DNA of 64,000 nucleotides from Olivibacter jilunii (GTDB lineage Bacteria; Bacteroidota; Bacteroidia; Sphingobacteriales; Sphingobacteriaceae), in assembly GCF_900607235.1 (NCBI RefSeq), contig NZ_LR027848.1:310001-374000 (forward strand), written 5' to 3'. A program made the position numbers and the translations under genes. Positions within the stretch are counted from its first letter, which is position 1. Every line of letters starts with the position of its first letter. The notes below the pieces were generated by a model. It searched no databases. It was not told the DNA's origin and saw nothing but the letters and a program-made list of their open reading frames with translations. Positions 53,228-62,682 of this stretch are shown here, piece by piece.

Positions 53228-54778
53228 ATGCAAGAAACAAATATATTATGGGCAGATGATGAGATCGATTTATTAAAGCCTCACATTATGCTGCTCAATG
53301 AAAAGGGATATGGTGTAAAAACAGTCACCAATGGACATGATGCCGTTGAAGCTTTCAAAAATTCCTTTTATGATTTAGTATTCTTGGATGAAAATATGCC
53401 GGGACTTACAGGTCTGGAAACCTTAGGGATTTTAAAGGGCATTAATCCGACCGTCCCCATGGTAATGATCACGAAGAATGAAGAAGAGTTTCTGATGGAA
53501 GATGCAATAGGTTCGCAAATCGATGATTACCTGATTAAACCGGTAAATCCGAAACAAGTTCTATTGACCATCAAAAAGTTCACTGAGAATAAACGCTTAG
53601 TAAGCGAAAGAACATCGATGGCTTACCAGCAGGAGTTTAGAACGCTTGGCATGACCCTGAATGATAATCTGGACTTTAATGAATGGGTTGATGTTTATAA
53701 AAAATTAGTTTATTGGGAGCTTTCACTCGAAAAATTGGAAGATGAAGGCATGCACGAAATCTTGACCATGCAAAAGGCGGAAGCCAATGCCCAGTTTTCG
53801 AAATTTGTTGAAAAGAATTACCTGCATTGGGTCAAAGATCCGGAGAGCGGGCCGGTTTCATCGCCTCAACTATTTAAGAAAAAAGTATTCCCGGTACTGG
53901 ATAACAAGCCTACCTTTTTCTTTTTAATAGACAATTTACGATATGATCAATGGAAAGTGATACATGAAATCATCGGCAATTACTATCGTATGGATGCGGA
54001 GGAGACTTATTACAGTATTTTGCCTACGGCGACCCAATATGCCCGGAATGCTATTTTCAGCGGGATGATGCCGCTTGATATGGAGAAGAACTTTCCGCAT
54101 ATTTGGCAAAACGATGAAGACGAGGGGGGCAAAAATCTACACGAGGAAGAGTTTTTAGCGGCACAAATAAAAAATACGTTTCGGAAAGAATGCAAATTCA
54201 GCTACCATAAAATTCTTACACTGGAACAGGGAAGAGACATCACGGACAATCTATCCAATTTGATGGGAAACGACCTTAATGTGCTGGTTTATAATTTCGT
54301 CGATATGCTGTCCCATGCCCGGACTGACATGGCCATGATCCGGGAGCTTGCCAGCGATGAAGCAGCCTATCGCTCGCTCACGCTGTCATGGTTCAAACAT
54401 TCACCACTTTTAGATACCCTAAAATGGCTCGCGCAAAAAAATGTACGTGTCATTCTTACGACTGACCATGGCACGATTCGCGTAAAACATGCAAGTAAGG
54501 TAATCGGCGATCGGAACACGAATAGTAATCTTCGTTACAAACAGGGTAAAAATCTAAACTTTATTGATAAGGATGTACTACACATCAAGAACCCACATGA
54601 AGCAAAATTGCCGAAACTTCACGTAAGTTCAAGTTTTATATTTGCCAAGGAAGACACCTATTTCGTTTATCCTAACAACTATAACCAGTTTGTCAATTAC
54701 TTCAACGAAACTTTTCAACACGGTGGTATTTCTCTTGAAGAGATGATCATTCCGTATATTACGTATACACCGAAATGA
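53228..54778 (+). CDS. porX: PorX-type response regulator with PglZ/alkaline-phosphatase-like domain
   Basis: A 516-residue two-domain regulator. The receiver (1-120) has ADDE, phosphorylation site D54 (VFLDENMPG) and Lys in YLIKPVNP. The PglZ domain (about 200-515) has the alkaline-phosphatase-like metal and substrate segments FFLIDNLRYDQW, PTATQYARNAIFSG, VDMLSHARTD and LTTDHGTIRV. In relatives PorX controls the type IX secretion system and cleaves nucleotide second messengers. No T9SS structural gene is in the window. It precedes tsaE and ald, a gene order I recall from other Bacteroidota. Confidence 0.93.
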   Translation: MQETNILWADDEIDLLKPHIMLLNEKGYGVKTVTNGHDAVEAFKNSFYDLVFLDENMPGLTGLETLGILKGINPTVPMVMITKNEEEFLMEDAIGSQIDDYLIKPVNPKQVLLTIKKFTENKRLVSERTSMAYQQEFRTLGMTLNDNLDFNEWVDVYKKLVYWELSLEKLEDEGMHEILTMQKAEANAQFSKFVEKNYLHWVKDPESGPVSSPQLFKKKVFPVLDNKPTFFFLIDNLRYDQWKVIHEIIGNYYRMDAEETYYSILPTATQYARNAIFSGMMPLDMEKNFPHIWQNDEDEGGKNLHEEEFLAAQIKNTFRKECKFSYHKILTLEQGRDITDNLSNLMGNDLNVLVYNFVDMLSHARTDMAMIRELASDEAAYRSLTLSWFKHSPLLDTLKWLAQKNVRVILTTDHGTIRVKHASKVIGDRNTNSNLRYKQGKNLNFIDKDVLHIKNPHEAKLPKLHVSSSFIFAKEDTYFVYPNNYNQFVNYFNETFQHGGISLEEMIIPYITYTPK

Positions 54779-54835
54779 TGAAGGATCGTAATCGGTTTCA
54801 CCGGTGAGTATTACGAAAAGACTTTAGAAAGCACG

Positions 54836-54866
54836 TTGCATATCCATGCCGGTTTCTCTAAGTTTG
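54836..54866 (+). promoter_or_regulatory. promoter of tsaE, leaderless type
   Basis: TTG (54836-54838), 20 bases, TAAGTTTG (54859-54866), then 4 bases before ATG 54871. Transcription would begin at the start codon. Confidence 0.58.
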
Positions 54867-54870
54867 CTTC

Positions 54871-55317
54871 ATGATTCTTACCGTTAACGACATAAGCGAA
54901 CTACCTGATGTGGCAAAAAAAATACTCCTTTTTGTAGCCGATGATCGGGTAGTTTTGTTTTTCGCTCCAATGGGAGCGGGAAAAACTACACTTATTAAAG
55001 AGCTTTGCAAGCAACTACAGGTTACCGACCAAGCAGCCAGTCCAACTTTTTCAATCGTTAACGAGTACCATAGTCCTCAGGGAAACGTTTATCATTTTGA
55101 TTTTTACCGGTTGAAAGAGGAACAGGAAGCTTTAGATCTGGGTTATGAGGAATACTTCTTCTCAGGAAACTATTGTTTTATTGAATGGCCTGAAAAAATC
55201 CCTAATCTCCTACCCGAAGAGGTAGTGAGTGTTACAATTGAGCTCGGAGAAAAAAATGAACGTAAAATTAGGATACAAAAAGGGATTCCATCTTCCCATT
55301 TGTCTGAACTTTATTAG
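54871..55317 (+). CDS. tsaE: tRNA threonylcarbamoyladenosine biosynthesis ATPase TsaE
   Basis: TsaE is the P-loop ATPase that supports TsaB/TsaD in making t6A37 of ANN-reading tRNAs. Walker A is APMGAGKTTLIKELC (near 30-44); Thr/Ser-rich QAASPTFSIVNEY and HFDFYRL and FIEWPEKI follow as usual. The length of 148 residues is normal. Its promoter lies between porX and tsaE. Confidence 0.95.
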   Translation: MILTVNDISELPDVAKKILLFVADDRVVLFFAPMGAGKTTLIKELCKQLQVTDQAASPTFSIVNEYHSPQGNVYHFDFYRLKEEQEALDLGYEEYFFSGNYCFIEWPEKIPNLLPEEVVSVTIELGEKNERKIRIQKGIPSSHLSELY

Positions 55318-55497
55318 CATGCTCCCATTTCTTCATTTATCCTGCTATTTATCTTTTTTTCTGTGTACCGATTAAAATGCTTTCGATCAAAATCGAGCAA
55401 GTTTTGCATCCGAATGGCAGACGCAATTATAAAACATGAACGAACTGTAGATACTTTTTCGTAAATTAACCCGATTTTTTGTGTAATTGAGCTCTGT

Positions 55498-56709
55498 ATG
55501 ACAGAATTATCTAACTTGGCGCGTCAAGCGATGATGCAGCCACAGGAGGCCATGCTAGAAACCGGCAAAAAGAAGAACAGTTTATTAATCGGAATCCCTA
55601 AGGAAGTGAGCTTTCAGGAGAACCGTATTGCGCTTACGCCTTTGTCTGTTGCTTTACTTGTAGAGAATGGTCATCAAATTATGTTAGAGTCCGGCGCAGG
55701 AAACGGTGCCAACTTTCTGGATCATCACTACAGCGAGCAGGGCGCTATCATTGTTCATGAAAAGGAACGCATTTACACCTGCGACATTATCGTCAAGATT
55801 GGGGCTCCCACCTTGGAAGAAATTGATTTAATGAAAACCGGCCAGGTCCTGTTTTCCAGCCAACAACCCTCTTTATTGGGCTTTGAGCATTTAAAAGCCA
55901 TGATGAAGAAGAAGGTTACGGCGCTATCTTATGAGTATTTGCGGGACGAGGATAACCGGTTAACGGTTGTACGTGCAATGAGCGAAATTGTAGGCGCTAC
56001 CTCTATTCTAATTGCCGGCGAATATTTAAGTAACGTGTTCCAAGGCAAGGGCCTGATGCTGGGGGGGATTACCGGCGTTCCTCCTACTGAAATAGTCATT
56101 ATCGGTGCCGGAACGGTTGGAGAGTATGCGACCCGTGCCGCACTCGCCTTAGGTGCACAGGTAAAAGTCTTTGACAGTTCATTATATCGTCTTCGACGCT
56201 TACAAAACAATCTAGGGAATAAAGTATTCACCTCGGTTATTCAACCCATTGTACTCCAAAAAGCGGTCCTATCCTGTGACATCGTAATAGGTGCGATGCG
56301 CGCCACCAATGGCAGAAGTCCGTGTATTATTACCGAAGAAACCGTTTCTAAAATGAAACCCAACTCTGTGCTGGTTGATGTCAGTATTGACCAAGGCGGT
56401 TGTTTCGAGACCTCTCATATAACCAATCACGATTCCCCTGTTTTCAGAAAGTATGATGTTATTCATTACTGTGTTCCCAATATAGCATCTCGTGTTGCCA
56501 GAACAGCCACCTATGCGCTGACAAACATTTTCGCACCGATTTTGTTGGATATTGGGGAACAGGGCGGGCTATTGAAAGTTATCTGGAACAAACCGGGTAT
56601 TCGAAATGCCATTTATCTTTACCAAGGACAGTTAACGAATAAAGATATAGCCAATAAATTTAATTTAACCCCGAAAGATCTCGAATTACTGATTGTATCC
56701 CATCGATGA
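55498..56709 (+). CDS. ald: alanine dehydrogenase
   Basis: A 403-residue NAD-dependent enzyme of the AlaDH/PNT family, which turns L-alanine into pyruvate and ammonia. The N-terminal domain shows IGIPKEVSFQENRIALTP and the NAD domain VIIGAGTVGEYATRAALALGA with FDSS; VDVSIDQGGCFETS and VPNIASRVARTATYAL are active-site and hinge segments. It is about 30 residues longer at the N-terminus than the usual 370. Follows tsaE by 180 bases with no recognised promoter. Confidence 0.93.
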   Translation: MTELSNLARQAMMQPQEAMLETGKKKNSLLIGIPKEVSFQENRIALTPLSVALLVENGHQIMLESGAGNGANFLDHHYSEQGAIIVHEKERIYTCDIIVKIGAPTLEEIDLMKTGQVLFSSQQPSLLGFEHLKAMMKKKVTALSYEYLRDEDNRLTVVRAMSEIVGATSILIAGEYLSNVFQGKGLMLGGITGVPPTEIVIIGAGTVGEYATRAALALGAQVKVFDSSLYRLRRLQNNLGNKVFTSVIQPIVLQKAVLSCDIVIGAMRATNGRSPCIITEETVSKMKPNSVLVDVSIDQGGCFETSHITNHDSPVFRKYDVIHYCVPNIASRVARTATYALTNIFAPILLDIGEQGGLLKVIWNKPGIRNAIYLYQGQLTNKDIANKFNLTPKDLELLIVSHR

Positions 56710-56737
56710 TCACTTTAGGTGTTAAATCAAGGCATAT

Positions 56738-57700
56738 ATGAAGGTTTTAAGAAAACAGTTTTATAAAGACGCTTTCACTCTACTTAAGGCAACGGTCATT
56801 GGCTTCGGTGACGACAAAGTATCGAAAATGAGTGCAGCATTATCTTACTATACCATATTTGCGTTGGCTCCTCTCCTGATCATTATATTGGCTGTTGTTA
56901 GCTTTGTTTTGGGTGATGATGCACAACAGGGAAGAATCTTTCAGCAAATAAACGAATATGTCGGGGCTGATGCCGCCGCACTTATACAATCACTTATAAA
57001 AGGCTTATCGGTCGGAAAAGGATCCATTATTGCAACCATTATTGGTGTGGGCACATTGATTTACGCATCGACAAAAGTTTTTGTAGAAATGCAGGATTCG
57101 CTCAACATGATCTTTAACGTGAAGCCCAAACCAAAAAGAGGTTGGGTAAAACTACTTGTTGATCGTGCGCTGTCTTTTTCCATTGTGCTTATTCTGGGCT
57201 TTTTGTTAGTTGTTTCTTTACTCTTGAATGTTGTCATTTCTGTTATTAGCACTACGCTCATCAAGTATCTTCCCGATTTTCAGGTTTTTGGTTTAGACCT
57301 TTTCGACGAAACAACCAACATCGCCTTATATCTTGCCAATACCCTTATAACCTTTATTGTTTTATCCGTTCTTTTTGGCTGTATTTTTAAATTCCTTCCA
57401 GACGTAAAAATCAAGTGGAAAGACGTACGGTCGGGTGCTTTCTTCACCGCCATCTTATTTATGATCGGCAAGTGGGCGATAGGCTTGTATATGCAGCATG
57501 CGGCACCTGCATCCGGATATGGTGCCGCCGGTTCCATAGTAATTATCTTGCTTTGGATAAACTACACATCCTCCATTCTATTTTTCGGCGCTGAGTTTAC
57601 GGAAAAAAATGCAGAGATGTTCGGAGACGGTATCAAACCCTCCTCCATTGCCGTTCGCATCAATCAGCAGGAGATAACAGGTAATAGTTTCAAGCATTGA
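56738..57700 (+). CDS. YihY/virulence factor BrkB family membrane protein
   Basis: A 320-residue polytopic inner-membrane protein with about six helices. The family N-terminus KMSAALSYYTIFALAPLLII and C-terminal GSIVIILLWINYTSSILFFGAEFTE are clear. Function in bacteria is not settled; transport or envelope roles are proposed. It lies 28 bases after ald and ends one base before the convergent oxyR stop. Confidence 0.92.
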   Translation: MKVLRKQFYKDAFTLLKATVIGFGDDKVSKMSAALSYYTIFALAPLLIIILAVVSFVLGDDAQQGRIFQQINEYVGADAAALIQSLIKGLSVGKGSIIATIIGVGTLIYASTKVFVEMQDSLNMIFNVKPKPKRGWVKLLVDRALSFSIVLILGFLLVVSLLLNVVISVISTTLIKYLPDFQVFGLDLFDETTNIALYLANTLITFIVLSVLFGCIFKFLPDVKIKWKDVRSGAFFTAILFMIGKWAIGLYMQHAAPASGYGAAGSIVIILLWINYTSSILFFGAEFTEKNAEMFGDGIKPSSIAVRINQQEITGNSFKH

Positions 57701-57701
57701 T

Positions 57702-58640
57702 TTAACCAATATCCATCACCTCCTTTTTCTTCTTATTTCTAAAACGCTTCGGTAGAATCTGTAGAATTTCACTTTTCAAAGCTTCAATGGCTCTTTTCTT
57801 TAGGTAGTTCTGTTGCGTGATTAAACTAATTTCGCGAACCGGTTCGGGCGATTTAAAATAACGCACCTGATCAAGTTCCTTTACAGAAAACTCAGCAATA
57901 CTCAATTCAGGCATAATCGTTACGCCCGCATTCGTATCCACCATCCGTTTTAGGGTTTCTACACTGCCGGTGTTATATTCGAAGGAATCGTCCGGGTTCA
58001 TCGTTTTCCTCCTATTGCAGATATTCAGTACCTGATTCCGCATACAGTGCCCTTCGTTCAGTAACCAAAGTTTTTCATTCAATATATCACTTGCAGTAAC
58101 GGCTTTTTTCTTTGACAAACTGCTTTCTTTAGCTATATAAGCAACAAACGTTTCATAGAACAAGGGGTGTTCCTGCAAATTGGGCTCGTGGATCGGTGTC
58201 GACAAAATACCGCAATCTAATACCCCTGTTTTTAACTCCCTGACTATCTTTTCTGTTGTATACTCCCATACATGCAAATGCAATTTCGGATATTTCTCCA
58301 TGAAATTGCCTAATACCTTTGGTAATAGATACGGGGCAACCGTCGGAATCACACCGATTTTTAATTCACCTTCCACCTCGCCTTTCTTATAAGCGACAAT
58401 CTCTTTAATTTTCTGGCTCTCTAAAACCGCCACTCTCGCTTGTCGGATGATTTCTTCTCCGATTTCGGTAGGCACAATAGGCTGCCGGGTCCTATCAAAA
58501 ATCCGAACACCTAAAGATTCTTCTAATTTTTGAATCTGCATACTCAATGTAGGCTGCGTTACAAAACACTTATCTGCAGCGGCCACAAAACTTCTATATG
58601 TATCAACAGCTATAATATATTCTAATTGAACAAGCGTCAT
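57702..58640 (-). CDS. oxyR: hydrogen-peroxide-sensing LysR regulator OxyR
   Basis: A 312-residue LysR-type activator. The HTH lies at about 1-60 (EYIIAVDTYRSFVAAADKCFVTQPTLSMQIQKLEE in two parts). The redox pair is kept: EGHCMRNQVLNIC has two Cys nine residues apart, as C199 and C208 of E. coli OxyR. It is divergent from katA with 104 bases between the starts, the likely site of control. A -7-like TATGTTTG lies at 58667-58660. Confidence 0.93.
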   Translation of the reverse strand: MTLVQLEYIIAVDTYRSFVAAADKCFVTQPTLSMQIQKLEESLGVRIFDRTRQPIVPTEIGEEIIRQARVAVLESQKIKEIVAYKKGEVEGELKIGVIPTVAPYLLPKVLGNFMEKYPKLHLHVWEYTTEKIVRELKTGVLDCGILSTPIHEPNLQEHPLFYETFVAYIAKESSLSKKKAVTASDILNEKLWLLNEGHCMRNQVLNICNRRKTMNPDDSFEYNTGSVETLKRMVDTNAGVTIMPELSIAEFSVKELDQVRYFKSPEPVREISLITQQNYLKKRAIEALKSEILQILPKRFRNKKKKEVMDIG

Positions 58641-58744
58641 AATATAAATTTTGATTATACAAACATAGCAAAATTCGATGTAAGATGTTCATACCGAAGC
58701 ACTACCTTTGGTCGACAGAGGAATCATACTAAACAATTTTACAC
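58641..58744. promoter_or_regulatory. oxyR-katA divergent control region
   Basis: It holds a minus-strand -7 box TATGTTTG (58667-58660) for oxyR and a plus-strand -7 box TACCTTTG (58703-58710) for katA. Neither has a good -33 TTG, as expected if katA needs an activator. OxyR probably binds between them. Confidence 0.55.
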
Positions 58745-60241
58745 ATGGAAGAGAAAAAGAAGTTAACAACTGCCTCGGGTATTCCCGTCACTAACAATGA
58801 AGACTCGATGACCGTTGGGCCACGCGGCCCTATATTATTGCAGGATTTTCACCTGCATGAAAAAATGGCCCATTTTAATCGCGAACGAATTCCCGAACGC
58901 GTGGTGCACGCTAAAGGTTCGGGTGCTTATGGCACATTTACCGTAACCCAGGACATCACCACCTACACAAAAGCTAAAATTTTTAATGAGATAGGCAAAA
59001 AAACGCGTTTGTTTTTACGCTTTTCAACGGTTGGAGGGGAAAAAGGTTCAGCTGATACAGAAAGAGATCCACGCGGCTTTGCCGTTAAGTTCTATACGGA
59101 AGACGGCAATTGGGATCTCGTCGGCAATAATACACCGGTTTTCTTTGTAAAAGATCCAAAAAAATTCAGCGACTTTATCCATACACAGAAGCGTGATCCG
59201 CAAACCAATATGAAAAGCGCAACGATGTTGTGGGATTTCTGGTCGTTAAACCCGGAGAGTCTGCATCAGGTGCTTATACTGATGTCAGACCGGGGCACAC
59301 CTGTAGGATATCGTCACATGCACGGTTTTAGCAGTCACACATTCTCTTTCATCAATAGCAATAATGAGCGTGTATGGACCAAGTTCCATTTCAAAACGGA
59401 ACAGGGCATTAAAAATTTCACCAATGACGAAGCGATGCGCATGCGGGGAGAAGATCCTGATTTTGCACAGCGCGATTTATTTGAAGCGATTGAACGCGGC
59501 GATTTCCCTCGCTGGAAACTATATATACAGATAATGACGGAGGAACAGGCGAAGGCCTTTCGCTGGAATCCCTTTGACTTAACCAAAATTTGGCCTCAGA
59601 GAGAGTATCCTTTACAAGAAGTGGGCGTTTTAGAACTGAATGAAAATCCATCCAATTATTTTGCCGAAGTAGAACAGGCGGCCTTCGCACCGGCACATGT
59701 TATTGACGGTATTAGCTATTCGCCCGACAAGATGTTGCAGGGGCGGATTTTGTCTTATCCGGATGCCCATCGTTATCGATTAGGTGTAAATTATGAGCAA
59801 ATTCCGGTAAACAGGTGCCCTTTTATGGTAGCCAATTATCAACGGGATGGCTATATGCGCGTAGACGGAAATGGAGGCTCCACGCCAAACTATTTCCCCA
59901 ACAGCTTTGATAGCATCTATGAAGATGAAAGCTACAAACAGCCTGCATGGAATTTAGAAAGCGATATTGCCGATTGGTATAACCGCAACGCGCCGGGCGA
60001 GGATGATCACTATACGCAACCTGGAAATCTTTTCAGATTGATGACACCGGAAGCCAAACAAAACACCATTCATAATATCGTGACCTCAATGAAGGGTATC
60101 ACCGGCTCCAAGAAGGAGCTCATTATTAACCGACAGCTGTGTCACTGGTTTAGAGCCGATGTGCAGCTCGGCATGGCCATTGCGCAGGGATTGGGGCTAA
60201 GTATGGAATCACTCAGTCAACATATGCCACAAGCTCAATAA
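58745..60241 (+). CDS. katA: catalase, small-subunit heme type
   Basis: A 498-residue monofunctional heme catalase that removes H2O2. The distal His lies in [14 protein letters not shown] (near residue 54), the Asn in [10 protein letters not shown] (near 127), and the proximal heme Tyr in [14 protein letters not shown] (near 337). The size is that of clade-3 small-subunit enzymes. It is divergent from oxyR and followed by a 10-bp hairpin at 60257. Confidence 0.96.
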   Translation: MEEKKKLTTASGIPVTNNEDSMTVGPRGPILLQDFHLHEKMAHFNRERIPERVVHAKGSGAYGTFTVTQDITTYTKAKIFNEIGKKTRLFLRFSTVGGEKGSADTERDPRGFAVKFYTEDGNWDLVGNNTPVFFVKDPKKFSDFIHTQKRDPQTNMKSATMLWDFWSLNPESLHQVLILMSDRGTPVGYRHMHGFSSHTFSFINSNNERVWTKFHFKTEQGIKNFTNDEAMRMRGEDPDFAQRDLFEAIERGDFPRWKLYIQIMTEEQAKAFRWNPFDLTKIWPQREYPLQEVGVLELNENPSNYFAEVEQAAFAPAHVIDGISYSPDKMLQGRILSYPDAHRYRLGVNYEQIPVNRCPFMVANYQRDGYMRVDGNGGSTPNYFPNSFDSIYEDESYKQPAWNLESDIADWYNRNAPGEDDHYTQPGNLFRLMTPEAKQNTIHNIVTSMKGITGSKKELIINRQLCHWFRADVQLGMAIAQGLGLSMESLSQHMPQAQ

Positions 60242-60256
60242 ACAAAACCAACCATC

Positions 60257-60283
60257 CAGGGGAGAGACAGGTCCTCTCCCCTG
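60257..60283 (+). terminator. hairpin after katA
   Basis: Perfect 10-bp stem CAGGGGAGAG/CTCTCCCCTG with a 7-base loop, 15 bases past the stop. No T run follows, so termination is less sure than hairpin formation. Confidence 0.6.
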
Positions 60284-60412
60284 ATTATGTAAACCTATAT
60301 TTCAGGTACCATAAGGTTTTTAAACGCCTTTATAGGATTCGTCTAAAAAGCAATGGTGACAGGAAGGTTGAGTGCATTTAAAAAGAACCTTTTTCTTAGT
60401 CAAATTTATCGT

Positions 60413-60780
60413 GTTCTTTTTGTCTTAACACAAAAAGAACCAAAAAAGTCAAGGCGTGTGTAGGCTACCTTGCAACCGATGGCAAAGCATCGCTGGCGCG
60501 TATTGGAGCCGTTTCACTTCCTCAATCCGCTTGGATATTGCCGTATGAACAGACGTGCAAATGCTTTGCGGCTCGTTGCGTCGGTATCCTCCAAGGCCGA
60601 TCTTCCAGCGCACAGGGCTATATTTAGGGCTGAAGAAATAATACGTCCGGTTAAAAGTAAAAGCCCTACGTTCTGCTAAAATATCACCTAGGAAATTTGC
60701 GGTTTGCACGTTGAGGCACTATCGTTGTAGCAAAGTTCCAAGTGATGGGTTTTTGGTTACTTTTTGCGGAAAAAAGTGAC
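60413..60780. repeat. structured repeat-like element with hairpin ends, probably non-coding
   Basis: The left end is an 11-bp perfect hairpin GTTCTTTTTGT/ACAAAAAGAAC (60413-60440) followed by CAAAAAAGTC. The right end is a hairpin GTTACTTTTT/AAAAAGTGAC (60756-60780) preceded by TTTTTG. The two ends resemble each other in inverted orientation. Inside, GCAAAGCAT (60482-60490) is inverted at 60561-60569. Local base composition is more GC-rich than the flanks. Short ORFs on both strands have no family features. It fills most of the 648 bases between katA and the next gene. I recall similar ends from other Bacteroidota genomes, so it may be a dispersed repeat; copies elsewhere cannot be checked here. 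Confidence 0.5.
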
Positions 60781-60889
60781 AAAAATAATCGTTCTTTTAA
60801 TTTAAACATCCTATTGAATACGAGTGTGGTAACCTCGGTAGAGAAGCAACTCATAACACACAAATCACAACTTATTTTTATCTTTGTAT

Positions 60890-61744
60890 ATGCTTAATAA
60901 CAAAGAGATAAATTCCTTGATACATCTATTAGACGATCCGGATGAAGAGGTATTTCGGCACGTTGAGGAGAAGTTGTTAACACTAGGGACAGCGGTTATT
61001 GCTCCGTTGGAAGCTGCTTGGGAAAAATCATTTGATTCTTTTCTTCAGTCGAGGATAGAGAACCTAATTCATAAAATCCAGTTTGAACAGGTTTTTAATG
61101 AATTGGAACTTTGGTATATGGGCGGGGGGTTTGATTTATTGCAGGGCTTGATTATTGTCAATAAATATCAATATCCCGATCTGGAAGATCAAACCATCAT
61201 CAATCAAGTAGAAGAAATTAAGCGCGATGCTTGGCTGGAAATGATGTATAACATGAGCGCTGTGGAGAAAGTACGTTTATTAAATAACGTATTTTACAAT
61301 ATGCATGGCTTCAAAGGTAATACCAAAAATTACCACGATCCGCAAAATTCATACATCGGTAAAGTGCTGGAAACGAGGAGAGGAAACCCGATTTTATTAG
61401 CAGCACTATATAGTATTGTAGCGCAGCGTTTGGATATCCCAATTTATGGTGTCAATTTGCCACGCCACTTTATATTGGCTTATATGGACGAACAAATTAA
61501 GGCCGACGAAGCAGGAGTTCTTTTTTATATCAATGCTTTTAATAGGGGCCAGATATTTGGAAGACATGATGTCTTATCGTTTTTAAAGCAACTTAATTTG
61601 CCTAATGATGAACAATTCTTTTTGCCGTGTGATAACTTGGCGATCGTCAGCCGTGTCTTGCGTAATCTATTAGCTTCCTATAATCAAGCAGGCAGCTTAG
61701 AAAAAGCCGCTGAAATACAACGTTTATTGGGTATTTTCGGGTAA
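60890..61744 (+). CDS. transglutaminase-like (SirB1-type) protein
   Basis: A 284-residue protein with an N-terminal helical region (1-95, HEAT-like: DDPDEEVFRHVEEKLLTLG) and a transglutaminase-like core: NPILLAALYSIVAQRLDIPIYG and NLPRHFILAY with the His. The SirB1 family often lacks the catalytic Cys, as here (RGNPILLA in place of G-x-C), so activity is doubtful. Start is ATG 60890; the -7-like TATCTTTG ends 3 bases earlier. Function is unknown. Confidence 0.85.
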   Translation: MLNNKEINSLIHLLDDPDEEVFRHVEEKLLTLGTAVIAPLEAAWEKSFDSFLQSRIENLIHKIQFEQVFNELELWYMGGGFDLLQGLIIVNKYQYPDLEDQTIINQVEEIKRDAWLEMMYNMSAVEKVRLLNNVFYNMHGFKGNTKNYHDPQNSYIGKVLETRRGNPILLAALYSIVAQRLDIPIYGVNLPRHFILAYMDEQIKADEAGVLFYINAFNRGQIFGRHDVLSFLKQLNLPNDEQFFLPCDNLAIVSRVLRNLLASYNQAGSLEKAAEIQRLLGIFG

Positions 61745-61746
61745 AG

Positions 61747-61775
61747 GCAAGGAGCCGAATTCGCCGGCCCCTTGC
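61747..61775. terminator. hairpin between convergent genes
   Basis: GCAAGG-A-GCCG pairs with CGGC-C-CCTTGC (10 bp, one mismatch, 7-base loop), between the transglutaminase-like gene and the FN3 gene. No T run on either side. Confidence 0.5.
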
Positions 61776-61781
61776 TCGGTA

Positions 61782-62411
61782 TTATCTCGCCATTAAGCTA
61801 ACGGCTTCACTCCAATCACTTACACCTTTTCCATTACGGGCACGCACGCGTACGCGGCAAACAACACCGGGAATCAGCGGAGCGATAATGTTGTTACGAG
61901 ACGAAGTAGTAGATAAGATGTCGCCCCATAATATGTTTCCATTATCGTCTACTTCGGTAGCATAGCAGTATTCGTACTCCCAGGCTTTTTTAACCGGGTT
62001 AAAATCGAAGCGAATTTGTCCGCTCTGTGCGGTATCGCTCAGACGAAGACGCTCTGGTATAGCAGGAGCAATCAACGAGGACCGAAGCGGCTTTACGGGA
62101 AAGCCCGAACTTAAAATAATATGTAAGGCCCCGTCTGCAACGGCATCCACATAAAACGCTAATTGCCTAAGTCCTTTCTCGAGTGCCTGGCGACTCACAT
62201 TTTTTTCACTGGTGTTCAAAGGACTACCCTTCCGGGTAGCCGCCAGTTTGAGCCGATAATCATCAAGGAGTAACTGTATATCTGTCAACGCCGGAACGGG
62301 CGTTTCGAAATTTGGATTGTCCGTCATGGCGGTAATGACGGTTGTTCCTAAAGTTGCCATGGCGTCGTCTGCGATATTACTAAATCCTATAGCGATGTAT
62401 CTATTTTGCAT
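61782..62411 (-). CDS. fibronectin type III domain-containing protein
   Basis: A 209-residue protein without a signal peptide. The N-terminal half (about 1-115) is of unrecognised family (DDAMATLGTTVITAMTDNP, LEKGLRQLAFYVDAVADGAL). The C-terminal half (about 125-207) is FN3-like: IRFDFNPVKKAWEYEYCYAT, VCRVRVRARNGKGVSDWSEAV. Its lack of a secretion signal is odd for FN3 domains. It lies next to a 21-bp repeat array and A-rich heptamers, in the accessory end of the window. Confidence 0.8.
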   Translation of the reverse strand: MQNRYIAIGFSNIADDAMATLGTTVITAMTDNPNFETPVPALTDIQLLLDDYRLKLAATRKGSPLNTSEKNVSRQALEKGLRQLAFYVDAVADGALHIILSSGFPVKPLRSSLIAPAIPERLRLSDTAQSGQIRFDFNPVKKAWEYEYCYATEVDDNGNILWGDILSTTSSRNNIIAPLIPGVVCRVRVRARNGKGVSDWSEAVSLMAR

Positions 62412-62414
62412 ATT

Positions 62415-62450
62415 TAAAAAATTAAAAATTAAAAAATAAAAAGTAAAAAG
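62415..62450. repeat. A-rich heptamer repeat upstream of the FN3 gene
   Basis: TAAAAAAT, TAAAAAT, TAAAAAA, TAAAAAG, TAAAAAG in a row (one 8-mer, four 7-mers), starting 4 bases before the FN3 start codon. A shorter relative occurs upstream of the HIT gene near 19650-19673. Confidence 0.65.
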
Positions 62451-62469
62451 CTTGTCTCCCGAAGGGATG

Positions 62470-62504
62470 GCCTATTACTTAAAGCCTATCGCCTATTGCA
62501 CATT
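62470..62504. repeat. heptamer repeat upstream of the FN3 gene
   Basis: GCCTATT, ACTTAAA, GCCTATC, GCCTATT, GCACATT: five 7-mers, three of them near-identical, in the same leader region as the A-rich array. Confidence 0.55.
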
Positions 62505-62682
62505 TACGTTGGCTTGGACGGATGTTTTCTCTTTGTTATCATCTACTTATATTTGTATAAGTCCATCAACCGCTGATGAACAAAACAAAATTGAGTAGAA
62601 TCAAAAAAAGCCATGTCCGAAAATGACGCATATGGCGTTTTTGTCGTTTTTTGACGCTTTTGTCCGATAAAAGAGGAGGAAA

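Noticed and set aside
58703-58744. A fixed OxyR binding site
   Set aside because: OxyR surely acts here, but the binding pattern is too loose to place a site by eye.
60449-60709. Overlapping short ORFs on both strands (86 and 69 codons) in the repeat-like element
   Set aside because: Neither shows protein family features or a start signal, and both lie in a region with strong inverted repeats.
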